This document shows positions 1-5,158 of a stretch of DNA of 5,441 nucleotides, piece by piece. The translations under genes and the position numbers were made by a program. A model generated the notes under the pieces. It had not been told where the DNA came from and did not search any database. It saw only the letters and a program-made list of their open reading frames with translations. The number at the start of each line of letters is the position of its first letter. The first letter of the stretch is position 1. The stretch spans positions 1-5,441 of the forward strand of contig JABMQM010000584.1 in the NCBI GenBank assembly GCA_013203195.1, read 5' to 3'. The DNA is from Desulfobacteraceae bacterium (GTDB lineage: Bacteria; Desulfobacterota; Desulfobacteria; Desulfobacterales; UBA11574).

Positions 1-526
1 TCGCCTTTAATAATAGATGTTGAACATTGATCTTCTTTCGCTGTTTTTTTAGAAATTCATGGTACGACGCTCCTGCAAAGCACGGATACGCATTTGAACA
101 GACCAGCGGCCGGCTGTCGAAGGCAAGCAGACATCCGTTTTTCCGGAGAACAGGGCATTGATATTTCCCGTTATTCAAAGCGAGCTGCTCTGCCAGCGCG
201 GTCTGTTTCGCTACGGTGATGCTGAAAACGGTTATAAACAGATCCAGACGACTCAGATTTTTCGGGAAATGCCATTTGCAGCACTCCCCTTTGCAGACGG
301 GAATCGAATCTATACACTGCTTAACATAACCGAACCCCGCAGCTTTCTTATAAATCTGATGCCGGATACGGTTGACTTCACTCACCGCGCCGAATGCCCT
401 GGCCTTCTTCTTTTCATTAAGCTGATCGTATATGCGTATGGCCGCCTTCAACTCTCCGACCAAAAGTTTCCGGTAATCCGTCATCGCTTTGAGCCGGTTT
501 TCAAGTGTCGTTATATCGTTTCGCAT
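1..526 (-). CDS. YkgJ-type cysteine-cluster protein, 3' end outside window
   Basis: The minus strand is open from the left edge to a TAG at 602-604. From the first ATG (524-526) 175 codons are visible without a stop, so the C-terminus is missing. The N-terminal half (about residues 1-65) is charged and helical. A cysteine-rich domain follows: C71, then CKGECC (C78, C82, C83), CPVLRKNGC (C124, C132), the RP pair at 139-140, C143 and C149. This CxxxCC plus late C..RP..C pattern matches the family annotated as a putative zinc- or iron-chelating domain (YkgJ/UPF0153, CxxCxxCC). The metal and role are not established by sequence. The start is uncertain. The ATG at 526 has no Shine-Dalgarno. A GGAG at 575-578 would instead favour a near-cognate ATT at 563-565. 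A TTG at 578-580 is also in frame. The family call is fairly sure; the start is not. Confidence 0.8.
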   Translation of the reverse strand, partial: MRNDITTLENRLKAMTDYRKLLVGELKAAIRIYDQLNEKKKARAFGAVSEVNRIRHQIYKKAAGFGYVKQCIDSIPVCKGECCKWHFPKNLSRLDLFITVFSITVAKQTALAEQLALNNGKYQCPVLRKNGCLLAFDSRPLVCSNAYPCFAGASYHEFLKKQRKKINVQHLLLKA

Positions 527-570
527 GTTTTTGGTGGATTTGGCGTTTCCAATCTCTTTATAAATTTGGT

Positions 571-589
571 TCTTCTCCAATTTAGTTGG
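571..589 (-). repeat. 19-bp repeated leader, copy 1 (contains GGAGAAG)
   Basis: On the minus strand this reads CCAACTAAATTGGAGAAGA. It is identical to 5140-5158. It contains a small palindrome, CCAA-N5-TTGG, running straight into GGAGAAG, a good Shine-Dalgarno. It lies upstream of the cysteine-cluster gene, as copy 2 lies upstream of the ABC ATPase. Here no ATG, GTG or TTG stands at the normal distance downstream; the only in-frame near-cognate codon is ATT at 563-565. Confidence 0.6.
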
Positions 590-742
590 TTTAAATTGAT
601 CCTATGGTAAAATAAGTTTCGTGATTCAAATGTACAATATATTAAAGATTTCATATATTTACGGGATCGCAAGCTGTGCCATTATGTTTAATTAGCCGCC
701 CGCTCACTGCTCTCGCTCGACAAACGCAGACGGACGCAGAAA

Positions 743-771
743 TTTTGCCTCCGCGACCTGCGGAGGCAAAA
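743..771. repeat. Perfect 12-bp hairpin inside element A
   Basis: TTTTGCCTCCGC (743-754) pairs perfectly with 760-771 around the 5-base loop GACCT. The left arm starts with T's and the right arm ends with A's on both strands. No U-tract follows the stem in either direction, so it is not a standard intrinsic terminator. Confidence 0.8.
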
Positions 772-823
772 ACATCAATCGCTCCGCGATAATATTAAAG
801 ATTTTGCCTGAAAGGCATGATGC

Positions 824-852
824 TTTTGCCTGGGCAGGGCGCCCAGGCAAAA
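824..852. repeat. Perfect 12-bp hairpin inside element A
   Basis: TTTTGCCTGGGC (824-835) pairs perfectly with 841-852 around AGGGC. It has the same TTTTGCC...GGCAAAA frame and the same 5-base loop length as the hairpin at 743-771, but a different upper stem. It lies about 40 bp beyond the methyltransferase stop and again lacks a U-tract in either direction. Confidence 0.8.
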
Positions 853-858
853 AGAACT

Positions 859-880
859 TATTGTCTGCGTATTGTCTGCG
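859..880. repeat. 11-bp tandem direct repeat (TATTGTCTGCG x2)
   Basis: The 11-mer TATTGTCTGCG occurs exactly twice, back to back (859-869, 870-880). Each copy carries TCTGCG, the complement of the CGCAGA motifs at 725-730 and 735-740, so the pair forms the right terminal inverted repeat of element A. Confidence 0.75.
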
Positions 881-888
881 GTTTAATT

Positions 889-2094
889 TTATTTTTTGTC
901 AGTAATCCTCCCGGTCATCAGGGCAACCTTAAGCCCGCCATGGGGCAGCAGATGGGTGGTCGATCTGAAAGGAACCATTCCGGCAAGGCGAAGATTGGGC
1001 GCAATCAGGACAAATTTCCACCCTTTGTATTCTTTTTGCAGTCTCTCGCAGACGGACAGGAAAAGCGCTTCACTTTCTCGTCGCGATCCCAGCCGTCGCC
1101 CAAACGGCGGGTTAAGTGTCACCAGCCCGGGACGGTTGGTCAGTTCAGTTGGCGAAAGATCGAAAAAATCCCGAATAGAAACGGCGATGATGCCGGACAG
1201 GCCGTGTTGAGTCACGCTGTCTTCAAGTTCGCGAGCTGCCCGGTCGTCCCGGTCCGAGGCAAAGATGAAAGGGGTGTTTGTTCGAACGATCTTCTTTTCT
1301 GCCGCCTGTTTCATATGCTGCCATCGTTCGGGTTGAAACGAGGGCCATTGCATGAAGGCAAAATCCCTGAACCTGCCCGGTGGAATCTTCCGGGCTATCA
1401 GGGCGGCCTCAATGGCAAATGTGCCGGAACCGCACATGGGGTCTACAAGGGGTTCTGTCCCGGTATACCCGGAAAGTATCAGGGCCGCGGCGGCGAGGGT
1501 CTCTCGAATGGGTGCCTTGGCTGCGCAGGGTTTGATGCCCCGCTTGTGAAGCAGATCGCCGCTGCTGTCAATGGACAGGGTCACACGGTCATCGGACAAG
1601 CGGACAAAGATCTGCTGGGTGACGGTCGGTTCCGGGGGGGCTTCTTCTGAGAATTCGTTTTGCGCAAAGTGGACGGCAATACTTGTCTGAACACGCCCGG
1701 CAACGGCGTCCTTATGATAAAGCCTTGAATGCCGAGAGGTCACGCGGATTTGGGTCGGGGCACCCGGCAGCAGAAAAAGCTCCCAGGGGACAGTGGTCAG
1801 TTTTTTTTCGAGTTCCCGAAAATTAGCGGCATGAAACGACTCGATGCGCATGAGGAGCCGGTTGGCGGTGCGAAGGTTCAGATTGGCAAGGTAGCAGTCG
1901 TGAAGCCGCCCCTCGAATTCAACCCCGCCTTCGACGATCGCCATGGGTGTCCCGGAAGGCAAGAGGACTTTCAGTTCCTCTTGGCAGATCGTTTCAAGGC
2001 CCGGTGCGGTTGCGGCAAAAAACGGCCTTTCTCGACCGATCACATGCCGTTTTATCCGTTTTTTAAGCGGCGTCTCAGTTGTCGCTCTGGTCAT
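889..2094 (-). CDS. THUMP-domain class I SAM-dependent RNA methyltransferase (RlmL/YpsC group)
   Basis: This 401-residue cytoplasmic enzyme is predicted to methylate a guanine N2 in 23S rRNA, by analogy with the N-terminal half of E. coli RlmL. The N-terminus has FFAATAPGLE (25-34), typical of the family, followed by a ferredoxin-like/THUMP region to about residue 175. Then come LHKRGIK (182-188) and APIRETLAA (194-202), both family hallmarks. The Rossmann methyltransferase domain has the SAM-binding motif DPMCGSGTF (218-226), an acidic DRDD (281-284), and the catalytic NPPFGRR (328-334). Length fits the stand-alone form; the RlmK-like second domain of E. coli RlmL is absent. The ATG is preceded by GGAAAAG at good spacing. 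A 4-codon mini-ORF (MEKK, 2091-2105) overlaps the start, which may be incidental. The exact target base is not determined by the sequence. Confidence 0.93.
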   Translation of the reverse strand: MTRATTETPLKKRIKRHVIGRERPFFAATAPGLETICQEELKVLLPSGTPMAIVEGGVEFEGRLHDCYLANLNLRTANRLLMRIESFHAANFRELEKKLTTVPWELFLLPGAPTQIRVTSRHSRLYHKDAVAGRVQTSIAVHFAQNEFSEEAPPEPTVTQQIFVRLSDDRVTLSIDSSGDLLHKRGIKPCAAKAPIRETLAAAALILSGYTGTEPLVDPMCGSGTFAIEAALIARKIPPGRFRDFAFMQWPSFQPERWQHMKQAAEKKIVRTNTPFIFASDRDDRAARELEDSVTQHGLSGIIAVSIRDFFDLSPTELTNRPGLVTLNPPFGRRLGSRRESEALFLSVCERLQKEYKGWKFVLIAPNLRLAGMVPFRSTTHLLPHGGLKVALMTGRITDKK

Positions 2095-2174
2095 TTCTTT
2101 TCCATTTCATCCCACTTTTTACGGCACACTCTCGACATCTTTTATCTGTTATGCTGAAATCAGGCAAAGAAAAA

Positions 2175-2202
2175 ATAATCTTTCCGGCCCCTGTGTGCTC
2201 AA
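2175..2202 (-). promoter_or_regulatory. Candidate sigma70-type promoter for the methyltransferase
   Basis: On the minus strand TTGAGC (2197-2202) and GATTAT (2175-2180) are 16 bp apart, each matching four of six consensus bases. This would start transcription roughly 75 bases upstream of the ATG. Similar-quality matches are expected by chance in AT-rich DNA, so this is only a candidate. Confidence 0.25.
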
Positions 2203-2242
2203 AAGAAACGGGAGATAACAAAAGGTGGTTAAATACTATCAA

Positions 2243-2312
2243 TTTGTCAAGAATAAAGATTTGTGGGGCTTAATTCGAAGATCATTTAACTGTTACCTGA
2301 CCCCCCTTGTTT
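2243..2312. other. Divergent intergenic region with possible REP-like remnants
   Basis: No ORF fits here. Two stretches look like remnants of dispersed repeats: TTTGTCAAGAATAAAGATTTG (2243 onward) and CTGACCCCCC (2297-2306), the latter sharing CCTGACCCC with 5337-5347. From memory, similar phrases surround REP-associated (RAYT) repeats in related genomes. That link is unverified. Confidence 0.25.
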
Positions 2313-2329
2313 TCACTAAAAATGCTGAC

Positions 2330-2357
2330 TTGACTTGGGCATCTTTGTGCTTAGGTT
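2330..2357 (+). promoter_or_regulatory. Candidate promoter for the slyD-like gene
   Basis: TTGACT (2330-2335, five of six -35 consensus bases) is followed after 16 bp by TAGGTT (2352-2357, a poor -10 match). It is placed to give a short leader ending in the strong AAAGGAG at 2379-2385. The -35 is good and the -10 weak, so confidence is limited. Confidence 0.35.
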
Positions 2358-2378
2358 TGTAGCAATAAAATTAAAATC

Positions 2379-2385
2379 AAAGGAG
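2379..2385 (+). promoter_or_regulatory. Strong ribosome binding site fixing a GTG start
   Basis: AAAGGAG lies six bases upstream of the GTG at 2392-2394. It decides against the in-frame TTG at 2335, which would add 19 residues unlike the FKBP family and has no Shine-Dalgarno. Confidence 0.85.
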
Positions 2386-2391
2386 TCTATT

Positions 2392-2883
2392 GTGGAAAAA
2401 GTTGAGAAAGACCTGTTCGTAAGCGTTGATTACAAGGGAACGCTGCAAAATGGAGACGTATTCGATACCAGCCACGGGCACCAACCCCTTGAGGTAAAAG
2501 TGGGGGCAGGGCAGTTGATAACCGGGTTTGAGAATGAACTGCTGGGAATGTCCCTCAACGAAAAAAAGACCTTCACACTCGAACCGGAAGAGGCTTACGG
2601 GAAAAGAAATGAGAACCTTAAACGCGACATTCCCAAGGCCGATTTTCCGTCTGAGTTGAACCCCCGGGTCGGCATGACGGTCGGCCTGCAAAACCCGGAA
2701 GGGCATCAGGTTCCAGCCCAAATTGTTCATTTGGATGATGAGAAACTGACCTTGGACATGAACCACCCTCTGGCCGGCGAAACGTTGAACTTTGAAATTG
2801 AGGTGGTGGGCATCAGCGACACACAGACTCAGGCTCCGTCCGGGTGTGGGTGTGGATGTGACTGTTCAAAGGACAGCTGCTAA
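2392..2883 (+). CDS. slyD: SlyD-type FKBP peptidyl-prolyl cis-trans isomerase with Cys-rich tail
   Basis: This 163-residue cytoplasmic folding factor should catalyse prolyl cis-trans isomerisation. The FKBP fold is split, as in SlyD. The N-terminal part has VSVDYKGTL (10-18), GDVFDTS (21-27) and VGAGQLITGFENEL (37-50), then LEPEEAYG (63-70). The chaperone-like insert-in-flap domain spans about 71-122. The chain returns to FKBP at NHPLAGETLNFEIEV (124-138). The C-terminal tail is GCGCGCDCSKDSC, with cysteines at 152, 154, 156, 158 and 163. E. coli SlyD has a longer His/Cys-rich tail that binds nickel, so a metal-binding role is a reasonable inference, but this tail is short and has no histidine. 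No signal peptide is seen. The downstream 72-residue gene begins 18 bp later and is probably co-transcribed. Confidence 0.93.
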   Translation: MEKVEKDLFVSVDYKGTLQNGDVFDTSHGHQPLEVKVGAGQLITGFENELLGMSLNEKKTFTLEPEEAYGKRNENLKRDIPKADFPSELNPRVGMTVGLQNPEGHQVPAQIVHLDDEKLTLDMNHPLAGETLNFEIEVVGISDTQTQAPSGCGCGCDCSKDSC

Positions 2884-2901
2884 AATAAGGGTAACGTTGC
2901 C

Positions 2902-3120
2902 ATGGATTCGTTGGAAATTCTTGAGGACAGGCTGAGAAAGCTAGAAGAGAAAATCAGGCAAGCCAAACTGCAACTGCCCGCTCACTCCGTAAAACCAACC
3001 GTGATGATAACACTGCTCGACCTTGAAGACGAGCGTGACGCGATCCAGGAACAGATTAATTCCATTAAAAATAAAAACCAATATAAATTAAACAGTTATC
3101 GTGGAAAGCCAATATTGTAA
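2902..3120 (+). CDS. Small two-helix coiled-coil protein of unknown function
   Basis: This 72-residue ORF starts 18 bp after the slyD-like stop, with a weak AGGG (2887-2890) upstream of the ATG. I do not recognise the family. Residues 2-25 (LEILEDRLRKLEEKI...) and about 38-58 (LLDLEDERDAIQEQINSIK) carry heptad-like leucine/isoleucine spacing and many charged residues. They are separated by a proline-containing turn (LPAHSVKPT), so an antiparallel helical hairpin is likely. The tail (KNKNQYKLNSYRGKPIL) is basic and polar. There is no signal peptide, membrane segment or cysteine. Position and amphipathic pattern argue that it is real and co-transcribed with the isomerase; a role as an adaptor or oligomerising partner is speculative. 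Confidence 0.7.
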   Translation: MDSLEILEDRLRKLEEKIRQAKLQLPAHSVKPTVMITLLDLEDERDAIQEQINSIKNKNQYKLNSYRGKPIL

Positions 3121-3150
3121 ATGGTGCCGCGTCTTGTAAGACGCCGCCAT
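3121..3150. repeat. Hairpin directly after the 72-residue gene
   Basis: GCGTCTT (3129-3135) pairs perfectly with AAGACGC (3138-3144). ATGGTG (3121-3126) pairs with CGCCAT (3145-3150), including one G-T pair and with CC bulged. The stem begins at the base after the stop codon. No T-run follows, so it may be an RNA-stabilising hairpin, a weak terminator or a dispersed repeat. Nothing gene-like was seen in 3151-3252. Confidence 0.55.
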
Positions 3151-3252
3151 TCACTACTCAATATTTACCACCATTCGCATGAAGAAACGTATAATCTAAG
3201 GGGGCATCCCGCTGATTTCCTCGGCCGAAAATTTAACGATGCAATCTTCGGG

Positions 3253-4062
3253 CTAAAGCTCTTTTTTGTTAAAAACGATCAGCATTAACGTGGTTATCAG
3301 AATGATGAATAACAAGACATTCAGAATCGGTTGAAGGGGGCCCATGTAGCGAAAACTGCTTTGACCGATGATCGAATCGGCGTAGGCCTGCACCATGTAA
3401 ACTTTCGGGTATAAAATTCTCCACAGGGCAGGGGGCGAGGCTGTGGCCGAAGGAACCGCTGTCTTTAAAATATCGCTGTTTAAGATTTGATGACCGCCGT
3501 CGGAAATATAGCCGACCAATAAAATTCCCACAGTAAAAACCGCGCTGATGAAATCCGGTAGATAAAGAGACAAAAAGCACGCCAAAACCGCAATAAAGAG
3601 AAGATTGATCGAACATACCAGGGAAGCGGTTAAATACCCGGGAATGGTGGCGCCGGTTTTTACCCACACCGTCAGAAAAATCGTTGCGTGCAGAATAAAC
3701 ATGAAGACCAGGCACAAAAACCATGTGCCGGCGATCCTGCCGAGAATGTATTGCCACCTGAAAACCGGCCTGGAAAGAAACAATATCAGGCTTCCGTCTT
3801 CGTGGTCTCTGCTGAAAATTTTCATGGATAGCAGGATGACGATCAAAAACATGCCGAACGCTATGACCTGGAAAACAATTTTTGAAACATGCCACGCAAG
3901 CGTAATGTTGTCCAACGGTTTCCCGTTGACGACATATTGACCGCTGTAACATCCGCGCATCATCAGCACGAACAGAATGGAAAGCCCCAGCAGAACATAA
4001 AAGCTTTTGTGCCGCATCTGGTCGCGAATGGTGTAGCCGGTGATTTTTAAAAAGTTATTCAT
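3253..4062 (-). CDS. ABC-2 type transporter permease
   Basis: This 269-residue inner-membrane protein should form the channel for the ATPase encoded upstream. Six hydrophobic segments are visible at about residues 20-37, 60-83, 113-134, 144-168, 171-186 and 246-265. The stretch FSRDHEDGSLILFLSRPV (83-100), followed by RWQYILGRIAG, is the cytoplasmic loop typical of ABC-2 permeases, where E88 and G90 match the conserved E.G pattern before the coupling helix. A larger loop lies between helices 5 and 6 (about 187-245). The ATG at 4060-4062 follows AAGGA closely. An in-frame extension to 4221 exists, but it would add 53 polar residues translated from element B, so I rejected it. The substrate cannot be told from sequence. 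The two genes of such pairs usually overlap or nearly abut; here 368 bp of repeat DNA intervenes. Confidence 0.88.
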   Translation of the reverse strand: MNNFLKITGYTIRDQMRHKSFYVLLGLSILFVLMMRGCYSGQYVVNGKPLDNITLAWHVSKIVFQVIAFGMFLIVILLSMKIFSRDHEDGSLILFLSRPVFRWQYILGRIAGTWFLCLVFMFILHATIFLTVWVKTGATIPGYLTASLVCSINLLFIAVLACFLSLYLPDFISAVFTVGILLVGYISDGGHQILNSDILKTAVPSATASPPALWRILYPKVYMVQAYADSIIGQSSFRYMGPLQPILNVLLFIILITTLMLIVFNKKEL

Positions 4063-4065
4063 TTT

Positions 4066-4393
4066 CCTTAGTACACGTATTCTTAAATACGGTATCGTAT
4101 TATAATTGTATAATTTATAATCACCGCTGAGACGCAGAGGTCGCAGAGAATTTTTTTTTGCTTTCCGCTGAGAGAGCGGTAAACAAAAACATGCGTCCCT
4201 GTGGGATAAATAAATATCCACTTGTATTTCAATATAATATTACTTTTATAAAGCTTGAGCTATTTTCTTTTGCCGTCCCCTCAACGGCAAAAGAAATAAT
4301 ATTTAACTCTGCGACCTTTGCGTCTCAAGCGCAGCGGGCGGTAAAACAATATAAAAAAATACGTCATCGGACTTAAGAATTAGAGCACTTAGG
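4066..4393. mobile_element. Element B: long imperfect inverted repeat between ATPase and permease genes
   Basis: This fills most of the 368-base gap. The core terminal repeats are TGAGACGCAGAGGTCGCAGAG (4128-4148, by position) against 4307-4327, pairing at 20 of 21 positions. Further out, 4066-4101 and 4358-4393 pair at 26 of 36 positions with no gap, by my hand alignment. Inside are hairpins at 4165-4179 (5-bp stem CCGCT/AGCGG), 4201-4221 (GTGG.ATA/TATCCAC with a bulged G) and 4264-4296. No coding potential was seen. Layout and motifs match element A (722-884). The outer left arm supplies the AAGG of the permease ribosome binding site. A TATAAT on the minus strand (4099-4104) could serve as a -10, but no -35 was found. 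The remaining 4394-4430 shows nothing. Confidence 0.6.
4264..4296. repeat. 13-bp perfect hairpin inside element B
   Basis: TTTCTTTTGCCGT (4264-4276) pairs perfectly with 4284-4296 around CCCCTCA. The lower stem TTTTGCC/GGCAAAA is the same as in the element A hairpin at 824-852. In both elements a TCTGCG motif follows soon after (11 bases later in A, 15 in B). Confidence 0.8.
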
Positions 4394-4430
4394 TTAACAA
4401 TTATATTAATTCTGTCACGATTTGAAACGT

Positions 4431-5132
4431 TCAGCTAAGGTATTTTATAAAAACATCCTCCAACGTCTCGTCGTCCTCTATTATTGAACGAATCGAATCC
4501 TTGACGAGGATTTTTCCGTTGTTCATTATTGCCAGCGTCCGGCATGTCTTTTCAACTTCCGAAAGGAGATGGGAATTCAAGAACACGGTAACACCGTTGT
4601 CACGCAGGCTCTCGAGAATTTTTCTCACATCCCGGATACCGATCGGATCGAGGCCTGTCACCGGTTCATCGAGTATCAGCAATTTGGGCTGTCCGAGTAG
4701 AGTTGCTGCGAGGCCGATTCGCTGTTTCATGCCCTTGGAATAAGCGGATGATTTTTCTTTTTCCCTGCCTTTCATGGAAACCACCTCCAAAAGCCGGTCC
4801 ACTTCCATTAGCGCATCTTTTCCGGCCAATCCAATCAAAGAAGCGTGCCGCCGCAGATATGCAAGTCCGGAAAGATGCGAGGGGATCATGTGATGTTCGG
4901 CCAGATATCCGACCCGTTTACGTGCTGCGGGGTTGGAAACGGGTATTCCGTCGATCGTGATGCTGCCCGAAGTCGGTTTGATAAAGTCGAGGAGCATGCG
5001 GACGACCGTTGTTTTGCCGGCGCCGTTGGGACCGAGCAAAGCGAAATATTCGCCCTTCTCGATGCGATATGTTATGTTGTCGACCGCCGTAAATGTACCG
5101 AATTTTTTGGTGACGGAATTAAGTGCAATCAT
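4431..5132 (-). CDS. ABC transporter ATP-binding protein (ABC-2 exporter ATPase)
   Basis: This 233-residue cytoplasmic ATPase energises the permease encoded downstream. Motifs in order are Walker A GPNGAGKT (34-41); Q-loop region GYLAEHH (75-81), with Glu where many ABC proteins have Gln, common in the CcmA-like subfamily (GYLPE); signature YSKGMKQR (131-138); Walker B LLILDEP (151-157) with catalytic E156; D-loop GLDP (160-163); and the switch histidine H188 in NSHLLSE. The C-terminal segment (LEDVFIKYLS) is the usual short end of this subfamily. Length is slightly short but complete. The ATG follows GGAG with 11 bases between; this GGAG lies in the 19-bp repeat at 5140-5158. It is the first gene of the pair; further upstream partners could lie beyond the window. 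Substrate is unknown. Confidence 0.93.
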   Translation of the reverse strand: MIALNSVTKKFGTFTAVDNITYRIEKGEYFALLGPNGAGKTTVVRMLLDFIKPTSGSITIDGIPVSNPAARKRVGYLAEHHMIPSHLSGLAYLRRHASLIGLAGKDALMEVDRLLEVVSMKGREKEKSSAYSKGMKQRIGLAATLLGQPKLLILDEPVTGLDPIGIRDVRKILESLRDNGVTVFLNSHLLSEVEKTCRTLAIMNNGKILVKDSIRSIIEDDETLEDVFIKYLS

Positions 5133-5139
5133 ATTAGGG

Positions 5140-5158
5140 TCTTCTCCAATTTAGTTGG
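5140..5158 (-). repeat. 19-bp repeated leader, copy 2 (RBS of the ABC ATPase)
   Basis: Identical to 571-589 and in the same orientation. Its GGAGAAG is the Shine-Dalgarno of the ATPase gene. The palindrome CCAA-N5-TTGG overlaps the ribosome binding site, so a protein or RNA structure acting there could affect translation; that is inference. Confidence 0.65.

Larger units (their letters stand above)
722..884. mobile_element. Element A: MITE-like palindromic non-coding element
   Basis: Imperfect terminal inverted repeats bound this stretch. CGCAGAC (725-731) pairs with GTCTGCG (874-880), and ACGCAGA (734-740) pairs with TCTGCGT (864-870). The flanking AAA/TTT also pair if one base is bulged. 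Four hairpins lie inside in series: 743-771, 778-790 (5-bp stem, TCC loop), 805-817 (5-bp stem, GAA loop) and 824-852. TTTTGCCT occurs three times in the same orientation (743, 802, 824). There is no plausible ORF. The right end stops 4 bp short of the methyltransferase stop codon. The organisation matches element B near 4066-4393, so I read it as a non-autonomous repeat or structured RNA element. No target-site duplication is evident, so mobility is inference. The rest of the 527-888 gap (605-721) is AT-rich with no gene seen. Confidence 0.55.

Noticed and set aside
75..81. Glutamate in place of the Q-loop glutamine in the ABC ATPase (positions are residues, not bases)
   Set aside because: This substitution is common in the CcmA-like ABC-2 subfamily, so it is not evidence of a defective or novel ATPase.
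158..610. Plus-strand ORF of 150 codons
   Set aside because: It lies opposite the cysteine-cluster gene, whose motifs are far more convincing on the minus strand.
743..852. Element A hairpins as intrinsic terminators of the methyltransferase
   Set aside because: Neither strand has a T-run after the stem; the T's and A's are on the wrong sides.
722..884. CRISPR array
   Set aside because: The repeated units are short and inverted, with no regular direct repeat-spacer pattern and no cas genes.
817..1650. Long plus-strand ORF of 277 codons
   Set aside because: It is antisense to the methyltransferase and its start lies inside element A; low-complexity, non-family-like product.
3190..3195. Perfect TATAAT on the plus strand
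   Set aside because: No -35 at a workable distance and no gene downstream on that strand.
3269..3952. Alternative minus-strand frame of 227 codons
   Set aside because: Out-of-frame shadow of the permease; it lacks hydrophobic segments and family motifs.
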